The notes beneath the pieces are model-generated. The model saw nothing but the letters and a program-made list of their open reading frames with translations, did no database searches and was not told the origin of the DNA. The position numbers and the translations under genes are program-made. Of a stretch of 59,248 nucleotides of DNA, positions 52,782 through 59,248 are shown one piece after another; the first letter of the stretch is position 1, and each line of letters begins with the position of its first letter. Source of the DNA: Dehalococcoidia bacterium (lineage in GTDB: Bacteria > Chloroflexota > Dehalococcoidia > Lucifugimonadales > Lucifugimonadaceae); assembly GCA_028285005.1 (NCBI GenBank), contig JANQQP010000038.1:1-59248 (forward strand). The letters are read 5' to 3'.

Positions 52782-53513
52782 TCAGCCGATTCGCGGATAG
52801 ACCATTCTCATAGGGATGCCGTATCCGTCATATTCAGGCTCAACGGGAATCTCCGCCAGCTTTCCGCCCGAGATGTAGCCTGCGACAGCGTTCGCCATCG
52901 CATCAATGATGTCGTCACGCGCAACTTCCCTGCGGAGATAGCTGCTCATCGCGTCGTTGAACAGGTCGTCGCAGGGTGGAAAGAACCGGCGGATCACAGC
53001 CATACGCTCGCCGCGGCCTTTTGCAGTCTTCTTGTTGTTCTGCATAGCCTGATTTAAGTTCAGCGACCAGAAGATCAGCTCCGGATGGACCTCCACAAAA
53101 CGCTGCTTGAGATCGGTTTTTTCTCGAATGAGCTGGTCGACCTCGCGGATCTTCGGCACGATCCCCCATGTGTAAGGCGAAATCATCCGACCTGTGTTTC
53201 TCTCGTTGATGCGTTTGGCGTCCTCGTAGTTGGTCGCAGCAAGCGCCGGGCGGCATGGGACCGGGAAGACAGAGGAGTTGCGCGGCTTCCCGAGAAGCTT
53301 CCTGGCCTGCCGATCACAGGATCTTTCATCCGTTCCACTCTCAGGCAGACCGATCGGGATGTCGATCAGGACTTTTCCTGCGGAGGCGTCGACAGCCAGC
53401 GAGGCCGCGGTGGCGTGCAGCTTGTGAGACCAGCCTGCGTCCGCACTGATGGTGACGGCGAACCATCCAGCCCTGCATCCATCGACGCCTGTTGTCTTAG
53501 GCGTCGGAGTCAT
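52782..53513 (-). CDS. DUF429 family protein
   Basis: A 243-residue protein. GVDGCRAGWFAVTI, VLIDIPIGLPESG, CDRQARKLLGKPRNSSVFPVPCRPAL, FVEVHPELIFWSLN and DDIIDAMANAVAGY are DUF429 marks. The fold is RNase-H-like, so nuclease activity is possible; function is unproven. It is followed by the flavin monooxygenase-like gene in the same orientation upstream. Confidence 0.9.
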   Translation of the reverse strand: MTPTPKTTGVDGCRAGWFAVTISADAGWSHKLHATAASLAVDASAGKVLIDIPIGLPESGTDERSCDRQARKLLGKPRNSSVFPVPCRPALAATNYEDAKRINERNTGRMISPYTWGIVPKIREVDQLIREKTDLKQRFVEVHPELIFWSLNLNQAMQNNKKTAKGRGERMAVIRRFFPPCDDLFNDAMSSYLRREVARDDIIDAMANAVAGYISGGKLAEIPVEPEYDGYGIPMRMVYPRIG

Positions 53514-53541
53514 CTGTGATCGAGGGTCGAACCCGCCCTGC

Positions 53542-54684
53542 TCACAGCATCGTTCCGGTTTCCAGGCCGAGGAAGTAGCGGCCAGCGGTTTCGAAGTTCG
53601 TGCGACGGCCCTGCACCTGCTGTGCGATCACGTGAACATCCTGCCAGCGGCGATGTAGTGGATTGCGCTGGAAGATGGCATCGGACCCGAACAGTTCATA
53701 CGCCGAATCGACCACCTTCGCCGCCTGCCTGATGGCGTGCGTCGAAGCCATCCGCACCTCGATGCGCTCATCCATCGACACCTCGCCGCGGTCGCATGCG
53801 GCTTTCCACAACGTCTCTGAGCTGGCGCGCAGGTAGGCGTCGGCAGCTCGCAAAGCCGCCTCGCTCTCGCCGATCTGCAGGTGCACGTTGGACCTTTCGA
53901 CCATTGCGCCCGGCACGGCCCGCTGCTGCTTGCGGAGCGCCAGTTCGATCGCATCGTCCATGCAGGCCCGGGCGAGCGCCACGCAGATAGTTGCGAAGCC
54001 AATGGCGAAGAGCGGGATCTTGGGGATGACGTAGAGCCGACTCGGGTCCTGTGCTGGGTCCGACTCGAGGTACGTATGGTTCTCGGGCACAAACACTTCT
54101 GATACCTCGAAGCTGAAGCTGGCCGTGCCGCGCAGTCCGCCGACCTGCCATGTGTCGAGCATCGTGGCATCGGACTTGGGAACAAGAAACATACGTGGCT
54201 CGCCGTCGACGCCTTCAACGGGCGCTCGGGCGGCAAGCCAGGTGGAGTGGCTGCTGCCGCTGGAAAAATCCCAGTGTCCGGAGAGCCGGTAGCCGCCGTC
54301 TGCAGGCTTGGCGAGGGTGCCTTTCGCGGGAGGTCCGTTCGTAACGATGCCGCGAGGTTCGCCCCATATCTCTTTCGCAGTCTCGGTCGGCATGCGGGCG
54401 GAGTCGGTGGCGAAGATGTTGTTCTGGTTGACGCACCATGCGGTGCTGGCGTCGGCCTCGGCGAAGATGCGCACGATCTCAACGAATGACGGGTGGTCGA
54501 CCGCTATCCCGCCGAGTGACCGAGGCGCGAGCAGTCTGAAGAGCCCGGCGTCGGCCAGTTCGCCAGCGAGGTCAGCGGGGATGCGACGCTCCGATTCGAT
54601 GGTGTCAGCGCAGTCGGCGACCTTTGCGGCAAGGGCGCGGGCGGAGGCGATGAGTTCGGCGGCTGAGGGTGTGGCGTTCGGCAT
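53542..54684 (-). CDS. Acyl-CoA dehydrogenase-fold flavin monooxygenase-like protein
   Basis: A 380-residue protein. SERRIPADLAGELADAGLFRLLAPRSLGG, ASTAWCVNQNN, GYRLSGHWDFSSGSSHSTW and VGGLRGTASFSFEVSEVFVPE are typical of the group D flavin monooxygenase family (HsaA/HpaB-type). The C-terminal helical domain contains VDSAYELFGSDAIFQRNPLHRRWQDVHVIAQQVQ, with the His-rich end. It probably hydroxylates an aromatic or steroid-type substrate with a separate flavin reductase, which is not in the window. Confidence 0.87.
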   Translation of the reverse strand: MPNATPSAAELIASARALAAKVADCADTIESERRIPADLAGELADAGLFRLLAPRSLGGIAVDHPSFVEIVRIFAEADASTAWCVNQNNIFATDSARMPTETAKEIWGEPRGIVTNGPPAKGTLAKPADGGYRLSGHWDFSSGSSHSTWLAARAPVEGVDGEPRMFLVPKSDATMLDTWQVGGLRGTASFSFEVSEVFVPENHTYLESDPAQDPSRLYVIPKIPLFAIGFATICVALARACMDDAIELALRKQQRAVPGAMVERSNVHLQIGESEAALRAADAYLRASSETLWKAACDRGEVSMDERIEVRMASTHAIRQAAKVVDSAYELFGSDAIFQRNPLHRRWQDVHVIAQQVQGRRTNFETAGRYFLGLETGTML

Positions 54685-54755
54685 CGGCGCAGGATAGCAA
54701 GAGGTTGGCTGGTGGTCGGCCTGGCCAGAGTGTTATCGGAACTTGAGTTCCTTGG

Positions 54756-55214
54756 CTACGGCGCGACTCCCACGCTAGTGACTCTCAAAACATTCTGAAT
54801 CGTCGCGCTGACGACGATCACGAATAGGACTGCACCAATCACCGTCGACCCAACCACATAGAGACCCAACGCCAACTCAGCATTGCGAATGAGTGGCTCG
54901 AGCCCACGAAACAACGCTGGTATCGGAGTTTCAGTCCTATCGGGCTTGCGCCAAGTACGGAAGGCAGAGATGCCTACCACCACCATGTGGAGGAGGCCGT
55001 AGATCACGGCAGCCCCGAGCACGCCAACCGCTATCCGCAACAGTCCTGGGCTGCCGAGATCTACGTCAGCGCCTAGAAGAAACCCCGAACCCAAAAGGAA
55101 CCCAATTCCTATCGTCATCGAACGATCGGCCAGATCGTTGATCTTCTGAGCGGCTTGCGCCTTCTTTGCACTGGATGCGATATCCGTCATCGAAGAATGA
55201 TAGCTGTTCGTCAT
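54756..55214 (-). CDS. Membrane protein of unknown function
   Basis: A 152-residue protein with a helical N-terminus (SAKKAQAAQKINDLADRSM) and three membrane helices (about 33-50, 60-85, 118-140). Start is ATG 55214 or ATG 55190; neither has a good ribosome site. The longer frame upstream reads through the repeat block at 55272 and is not protein-like. It is divergent from the amidase. Confidence 0.65.
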   Translation of the reverse strand: MTNSYHSSMTDIASSAKKAQAAQKINDLADRSMTIGIGFLLGSGFLLGADVDLGSPGLLRIAVGVLGAAVIYGLLHMVVVGISAFRTWRKPDRTETPIPALFRGLEPLIRNAELALGLYVVGSTVIGAVLFVIVVSATIQNVLRVTSVGVAP

Positions 55215-55271
55215 TTCGCCGATGATTCTGCCCGAACAGTGCGAGGATCGGCACGACATCGTGCCGCGCCC

Positions 55272-55310
55272 ACCTCTAGCCCTCTCCCAAGCTGGGAGAG
55301 GGAGAAAGTG
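55272..55310. repeat. Intergenic repeat block (variant)
   Basis: CCCTCTCCCAAGCTGGGAGAGGG is a variant of the palindrome block seen at the window ends and at about 16.2 kb. It lies in the 170-base gap between the divergent membrane-protein and amidase genes. Confidence 0.75.
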
Positions 55311-55385
55311 CCTGCCACCAGCCGTTCGTCCACGTACAATCTCGGCGCACCCAACGACACTCGGTTCGACGAGGTTCCTGCTCCC

Positions 55386-56840
55386 ATGCCCCAACCAACA
55401 TCACCCACTGATCTCGGCTTCACTCCTGTCTATAAGCTGCAGCGCCTGATTCGTTCGAAGGAGATTTCGCCGGTTGAGCTGGTTGAGGCGCATCTGCGAC
55501 GGGCGGACGAGTTGGACCCGAAGTTGGGCATCTTCATCACCCGCACGTCTGAGTACGCGCTTGAAGAGGCTCGCAAGGCGGAGGTGGCCGTGATGAGTGC
55601 GAAGTCGCCGGATGAGTTGCCGCCGCTGCACGGCATACCGCTTCCGGTGAAGGACACTGAGGCGATGGCCGGGGTTGTGTGGACGCACGGCTCGCTGCCG
55701 CACAAGGACGCAATTCCCGATAAAGACTCCATCCCGGTGCGGCGGCTCAAAGCAGCGGGGGCAATCATCACAGGCAAGACCAACACGCCCGAAAACGGTT
55801 TCGCCGGAACCACTGAAAACCGGCTCGGCCCGCCTGCCTGCAACCCCTGGGACCCAGCGCGCACGCCCGGTGGATCGTCAGGCGGCGCAGGCGCGGCTGT
55901 GGCGGCCGGACTCTCGAGTTTCGCGACGGGCGGAGACGGCGGCGGTTCGATACGCATTCCGGCTGCTTTCTGCGGCGTCTACGGCATCAAGCCGACGCAG
56001 GGCAGGATTCCTCGTGGCGGCTGGTCGAAAGACTCGTTCAACATCATGAATAACGCCAGCTCCGGGCCGTTGACACGCACGGTGCGAGACTCCGCGATCG
56101 CTCTACAGGTGCTGTCAGGCCACGCAGACGATGCAGAGTACGGAGTTCTCGAGGCCGACCCGCCGGACTTCGAGTCGGCCCTTAAGAAGGGCGTGAAGGG
56201 GCTGAAGATCGGCTGGAGCGCCGACCTCGGTGGCAACCCCGTCGACCCGGAAGTGGTCTCAGTCGCTGAAAACCTGGCACGAGTACTTGAGGAACTCGGC
56301 GCGCATGTGGAGGAGGTCGATTTCAGGCCCGCGGATCACGCCGATGTGTTCTGGACGTGGTTCGATTACTTCACGGTGAAGGGGCTCTCGGCGTACCGTG
56401 AGGATTTCGACAACCACCGTGATGAGTTGACCGACTACTTTGGTGAGTGTTTGGACCGTGCGGACACGCTCTCTGCCGAGCGGATGTGGGAGCTGTTCAA
56501 CGAGATCGGCACGTATCGTCACTACACGAACGGCTTCTTCAAGGACTACGACCTGCTGCTTTCGCCTTCGCTGGCGGTGCCGGCTTTCAAGATTGGCGAG
56601 GAGCCGGATGTGATCGGCGGCAAGCAGGTTCCGCACCGGCTCTGGGGCTTCACCCCGTTCACGTACCTCTTCAACATCACCGGCAACCCGGCTGCGACAG
56701 TGCCCGCCGGCTTCTCGGCGGACGGCCTGCCGATCGGGCTACAGATCGTCGGTGACATGGGCGACGAGGTGTCGGTGCTAGCAGCTTCAGCGGCGCTGGA
56801 GGAAGCGCGCCCCTGGGCCGACAAGAAGCCGGTTCTTTGA
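55386..56840 (+). CDS. Amidase signature family enzyme
   Basis: A 484-residue amidase. Catalytic Lys89 in LPVKDTEA, cis-Ser164 in PGGSSGGAGAAVAAG and nucleophile Ser188 in GGDGGGSIRIPAAFCG give the complete Ser-cisSer-Lys triad. The C-terminus has FNITGNPAATVPAGFSADGLPIGLQIVG. It hydrolyses amides. The substrate is unknown, and it is not GatA by context (no GatB/C nearby). ATG 55386 is chosen because the upstream frame is repeat-derived. Confidence 0.9.
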   Translation: MPQPTSPTDLGFTPVYKLQRLIRSKEISPVELVEAHLRRADELDPKLGIFITRTSEYALEEARKAEVAVMSAKSPDELPPLHGIPLPVKDTEAMAGVVWTHGSLPHKDAIPDKDSIPVRRLKAAGAIITGKTNTPENGFAGTTENRLGPPACNPWDPARTPGGSSGGAGAAVAAGLSSFATGGDGGGSIRIPAAFCGVYGIKPTQGRIPRGGWSKDSFNIMNNASSGPLTRTVRDSAIALQVLSGHADDAEYGVLEADPPDFESALKKGVKGLKIGWSADLGGNPVDPEVVSVAENLARVLEELGAHVEEVDFRPADHADVFWTWFDYFTVKGLSAYREDFDNHRDELTDYFGECLDRADTLSAERMWELFNEIGTYRHYTNGFFKDYDLLLSPSLAVPAFKIGEEPDVIGGKQVPHRLWGFTPFTYLFNITGNPAATVPAGFSADGLPIGLQIVGDMGDEVSVLAASAALEEARPWADKKPVL

Positions 56841-56882
56841 TCTCAGGCCGGCAACTCAACTCCCGAACCAGAAAGATGGAAC

Positions 56883-57974
56883 ATGGCTGATTGGCGTGAA
56901 CAGGTGCGCTTCGAATCTGAGGTCTCGGGCGATCCCGTCGACTGGTTCTTCGCGTCGACGTTCGGGAAGCTCGGTAAGGGTGTCAGGATGTATCGCACCG
57001 AGGCGTTCGGCCATGTAGGAGAGCCGGAGAAGCTGCTGGAAGCTGCAGCGGGTCTCGCGGACCCGGTCGTCACTATGCTCAAGTCACCCGTCAGCGGCGA
57101 CTACTCGGAAGCCGGCGAATCGATCTTCGTCACGGAAGATGGACTGATATCGATCTCGAAGAGTTACGACGGTCGCTGGGTCGCAAAGGCCTCTGGGCTG
57201 GACGAGCGGTTCGTTGAGGCCGCGGCGGAGATGCTGTCGGGGCACTTTTCGAGCCGGGCGCCGTCTGGCTCGGTTGCCATGGCGGTTGTCACACGCGGCG
57301 GGCTGCAACTGCGGGAGCTCGGGATAGTCGATGAGCCACTAAAGCGCGACAACTACGAGCCACAAGTAGTCGCCGGGTTTGAGCAGATCGTTGGTGACCT
57401 GTCTTCAAAGACGCCGCCGGGCCGGCTCAGCCTGTTGTCCGGTCCGCCCGGCACCGGCAAGAGCTTCTTCATGCGCGCCGTGATTTCGGAGGCTCCGGAA
57501 GCGGTGCGGTTCGTGGTGCTCCCGGCATCCGCTGTTGGCAGCATCTCGGCTCCTTCACTGCTCACCACTCTGCTGGAGGAAGGTCACAGCAAGTCGCACC
57601 CGACCTGTCTGATCCTTGAGGACGCAGACCGCGGGCTGGCGAAGCGCGGTCCGGACAACTTCGATGAGGTGACTGACCTGCTAAACCTCGGAGACGGCTT
57701 GCTCGGCGAGCTCGCCGACCTGCGCGTGATTGCCACGACGAATGCTACGAGACCGGAGATCGACCCGGCGATTCTGCGGCCGGGTCGCCTGGCTCACCGC
57801 ATCGAGTTCGGGCCGCTGGACGTTGAGCGTGCGAGGCTAGTTGTCGATCGAGAGGGTGGTGATTCGTCGAAGGTTACACGGCCACTTGTTCTTGGCGAGG
57901 CATACGCAGTTGCGCGAGGCGAGCAGGCGTCACCGCGGTCTGCCGGGCTAGGCTTCGCTCAACCGGCGGACTGA
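56883..57974 (+). CDS. AAA-family ATPase
   Basis: A 363-residue protein. Residues 1-150 form a divergent N-terminal domain. The AAA core has Walker A GPPGTGKS (187-194), Walker B LILEDAD (243-249), sensor 1 VIATTNAT and the Arg-finger region DPAILRPGRLAHRIEF. This is the classical AAA arrangement of unfoldases and remodelling factors. A single AAA domain without protease suggests a chaperone-like role. Starts 42 bases after the amidase stop. Confidence 0.88.
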   Translation: MADWREQVRFESEVSGDPVDWFFASTFGKLGKGVRMYRTEAFGHVGEPEKLLEAAAGLADPVVTMLKSPVSGDYSEAGESIFVTEDGLISISKSYDGRWVAKASGLDERFVEAAAEMLSGHFSSRAPSGSVAMAVVTRGGLQLRELGIVDEPLKRDNYEPQVVAGFEQIVGDLSSKTPPGRLSLLSGPPGTGKSFFMRAVISEAPEAVRFVVLPASAVGSISAPSLLTTLLEEGHSKSHPTCLILEDADRGLAKRGPDNFDEVTDLLNLGDGLLGELADLRVIATTNATRPEIDPAILRPGRLAHRIEFGPLDVERARLVVDREGGDSSKVTRPLVLGEAYAVARGEQASPRSAGLGFAQPAD

Positions 57975-57996
57975 GGATTGAACCTGCGGAGTCGAT

Positions 57997-58024
57997 CTGA
58001 CTTTCGAGGCACGCATGCTAAGAT
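57997..58024 (+). promoter_or_regulatory. Promoter candidate of the SRPBCC-GyrI-like gene
   Basis: CTGACT (57997-58002) and TAAGAT (58019-58024) are 16 bases apart. TAAGAT followed by CGGC also occurs upstream of the aminotransferase at 38390, and TAAGAT occurs at 50203 and 37155, so this is probably the local form of the -10 box. Confidence 0.45.
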
Positions 58025-58078
58025 CGGCCGGAATCACGAGGGCCGGGCAATGGCCAGCCACAAACGGAGGAACTCCAC

Positions 58079-59017
58079 ATGTTTTCCATCGGATTCGATG
58101 TCACAGAATCGGTAACCGTCGACAAAGAGGTCTCTGAGGTCTACAAGTCTCTCCAGAACTTCGACGAGTGGCCTCGCTGGTCGCCGTGGCTCTGCCAGGA
58201 ACCTGACTGCCCTGTCACAGTCGAGGGCGCGCCCGGTTCGACCGACCACAAGCAGGGATGGAACGGTGACTTCATCGGCTCCGGCAGCATGCAGATCAAA
58301 TCGGCCTCGGAGAACGAGAAGCTCGACTACGACCTGAATTTCATCAAGCCGTGGAAGGCGCACGCAGACGTCGGATTCAAGCTGTCGCCGGAAGGCGCAG
58401 GAACCCGGATTGAGTGGTGGATGAATGGCAACCTGCCGTTCTTCCTCTTCTTCATGAAGAACAAGATGAAGGCCTTTGTTGGCTCCGACTACAAGCGCGG
58501 CTTGAAGATGCTGAAGGAGTACCTCGAAAACGGAAATGTGCCGACTGCTACGGCGGTTGAGGGCGTTGTCGAGAGGCCGTCAGCGCACTATGTGGGCAAA
58601 CGCCGCTCCAGCGCGATGGCGGACATTGGCGACGCGATGAGTGCGGACCTGACCGAACTCTCCAAGATGGCTGACGATGGGAGGCTGCCGAAGCCTGGAG
58701 GCGTGTTCTCGGTCTACCACAGTTTCGACATGGTGAAGGGCACAACCGAATACACGACGGGATTCACCTATGAGTCGGCGCCCGAGGCCCCGGCGGACCT
58801 GGAGACCGGTGAGCTACCGGCTCACAAGGCGTTGTTGGTGAAACACACTGGCCCGTACAGGCATGTCGGCAATGCATGGGCGGCGGCGATGGGCGCTACA
58901 CGTGTTCACCACAAGGTCAACAAAGGTGTCGATCCTTACGAGGTGTATTCGAACGACCCGCATGCGGTTGCGGAGGCCGAGATAGAGACCGAAGTGTACA
59001 TCCCGGTCAAGCGGTAG
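58079..59017 (+). CDS. SRPBCC and GyrI-like effector-binding fusion protein
   Basis: A 312-residue protein. Residues 1-150 are an SRPBCC domain (VTVDKEVSEVYKSLQNFDEWPRWSPWL, GWNGDFIGSGSMQIKSASENEKLDYDL). Residues about 160-312 resemble the GyrI/AraC-type effector-binding domain (LLVKHTGPYRHVGNAWAAAMG, DPYEVYSNDPHAVAEAEIETEVYIPV). Both halves bind hydrophobic small molecules in their families. CGGAGGA nine bases before ATG is a strong ribosome site. Confidence 0.85.
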   Translation: MFSIGFDVTESVTVDKEVSEVYKSLQNFDEWPRWSPWLCQEPDCPVTVEGAPGSTDHKQGWNGDFIGSGSMQIKSASENEKLDYDLNFIKPWKAHADVGFKLSPEGAGTRIEWWMNGNLPFFLFFMKNKMKAFVGSDYKRGLKMLKEYLENGNVPTATAVEGVVERPSAHYVGKRRSSAMADIGDAMSADLTELSKMADDGRLPKPGGVFSVYHSFDMVKGTTEYTTGFTYESAPEAPADLETGELPAHKALLVKHTGPYRHVGNAWAAAMGATRVHHKVNKGVDPYEVYSNDPHAVAEAEIETEVYIPVKR

Positions 59018-59064
59018 TGCGGCAGGTTGGTGGACGCGTCTTGCATCCCGCAGGCGGCGAAGTT

Positions 59065-59144
59065 TGTCATCCCGACCAACGCGGAGGGATCTGACCGAGG
59101 ATCCATGGTCAGTCGAGAGATTCTGAATCAAGTTCAGAATGACA
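59065..59144 (+). repeat. 80-bp element with terminal inverted repeats, copy 4
   Basis: It starts TGTCATCCCGACCAACG and ends TTCAGAATGACA. It has the same orientation as copy 1 and is the most similar to it. Confidence 0.85.
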
Positions 59145-59151
59145 GACCAAT

Positions 59152-59248
59152 CCCCTCTCCCAGCTTGGGAGAGGGTTAGGGTGAGGGTCATCCCTCTGAC
59201 TGGCAGCCGCAGATCCGGTAGGGGCGCTGCTTGCCGCGCCCGGTCTGG
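59152..59248. repeat. Composite repeat at the right end, near-copy of the left end
   Basis: Bases 59159-59248 repeat bases 1-89 with a few substitutions and one indel (about nine tenths identical by eye). They comprise CCCAGCTTGGGAGAGGG, the GGTGAGGG tract and GGTAGGGGCGCTGC..GGTCTGG. The window therefore begins and ends in the same repeat. Confidence 0.85.

Noticed and set aside
55155..55385. N-terminal extension of the amidase
   Set aside because: It reads through a repeat block and across the start region of the divergent gene; amidase homology begins just after ATG 55386.

Overview
The window looks like a stretch of chromosome from a marine-type, monoderm-like Chloroflexota bacterium of the SAR202/Dehalococcoidia kind. 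This is inferred from gene content and no single gene proves it. The content is: a heliorhodopsin, an orphan formate dehydrogenase, many stand-alone catabolic enzymes (CitE-like lyase, MaoC hydratase, mannonate dehydratase, amidase, flavin monooxygenase-like protein, Abhydrolase_10 hydrolase), several SRPBCC proteins, short lipoproteins, and G+C-rich coding with frequent TTG/GTG starts. About 59 protein genes are supported. I saw no rRNA, tRNA, CRISPR array, transposase or integrase. Both ends of the window lie in the same composite intergenic repeat.

Left part (1-25.4 kb). A repeat cluster is followed by a membrane protein/XRE regulator pair behind a perfect 14-bp palindrome. Next come an Abhydrolase_10 protein, a lipoprotein, and a formate dehydrogenase whose reading frame is crossed by one TGA exactly at the selenocysteine position, followed by a hairpin like the SECIS of fdhF. 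Then come a winged-helix protein, a collagen-like membrane protein, hydrolases, a TfoX-N protein, a 2-hydroxyacid dehydrogenase homologue lacking catalytic residues, an orphan histidine kinase, a CitE/HAD pair, MaoC, MazG-like, mannonate dehydratase and an aminotransferase. A two-copy orphan protein, a bicupin, a membrane protein and the heliorhodopsin close this part.

Middle (25.4-41 kb). A 20-codon candidate leader ORF with hairpins precedes an ABC-F ATPase, which is tightly linked to a membrane-anchored APH(3')-like kinase. Next are a GDPD/DUF952/phosphotransferase operon, an AIPR-type defence protein with a nuclease-like N-terminus behind two tandem hairpins, the principal sigma factor, an alcohol dehydrogenase, an AhpD-like protein and a second aminotransferase.

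Right part (39.7-59.2 kb). An alpha/beta-hydrolase-LuxR fusion regulator is divergent from a secreted protein and a DUF1059-like protein, with four copies of a 6-bp half-site between them. It is followed by ComB, a second ABC-F, a 7TM-GAF sensor without output domain, SRPBCC and PIG-L proteins, an SDR homologue without the YxxxK motif, a LamG-membrane fusion, DUF429, a flavin monooxygenase-like protein, amidase, an AAA ATPase and an SRPBCC-GyrI-like fusion. The strongest candidates for unusual biology are the selenocysteine formate dehydrogenase, the leader/ABC-F/membrane-kinase unit, the heliorhodopsin with a palindromic promoter, and the AIPR locus.
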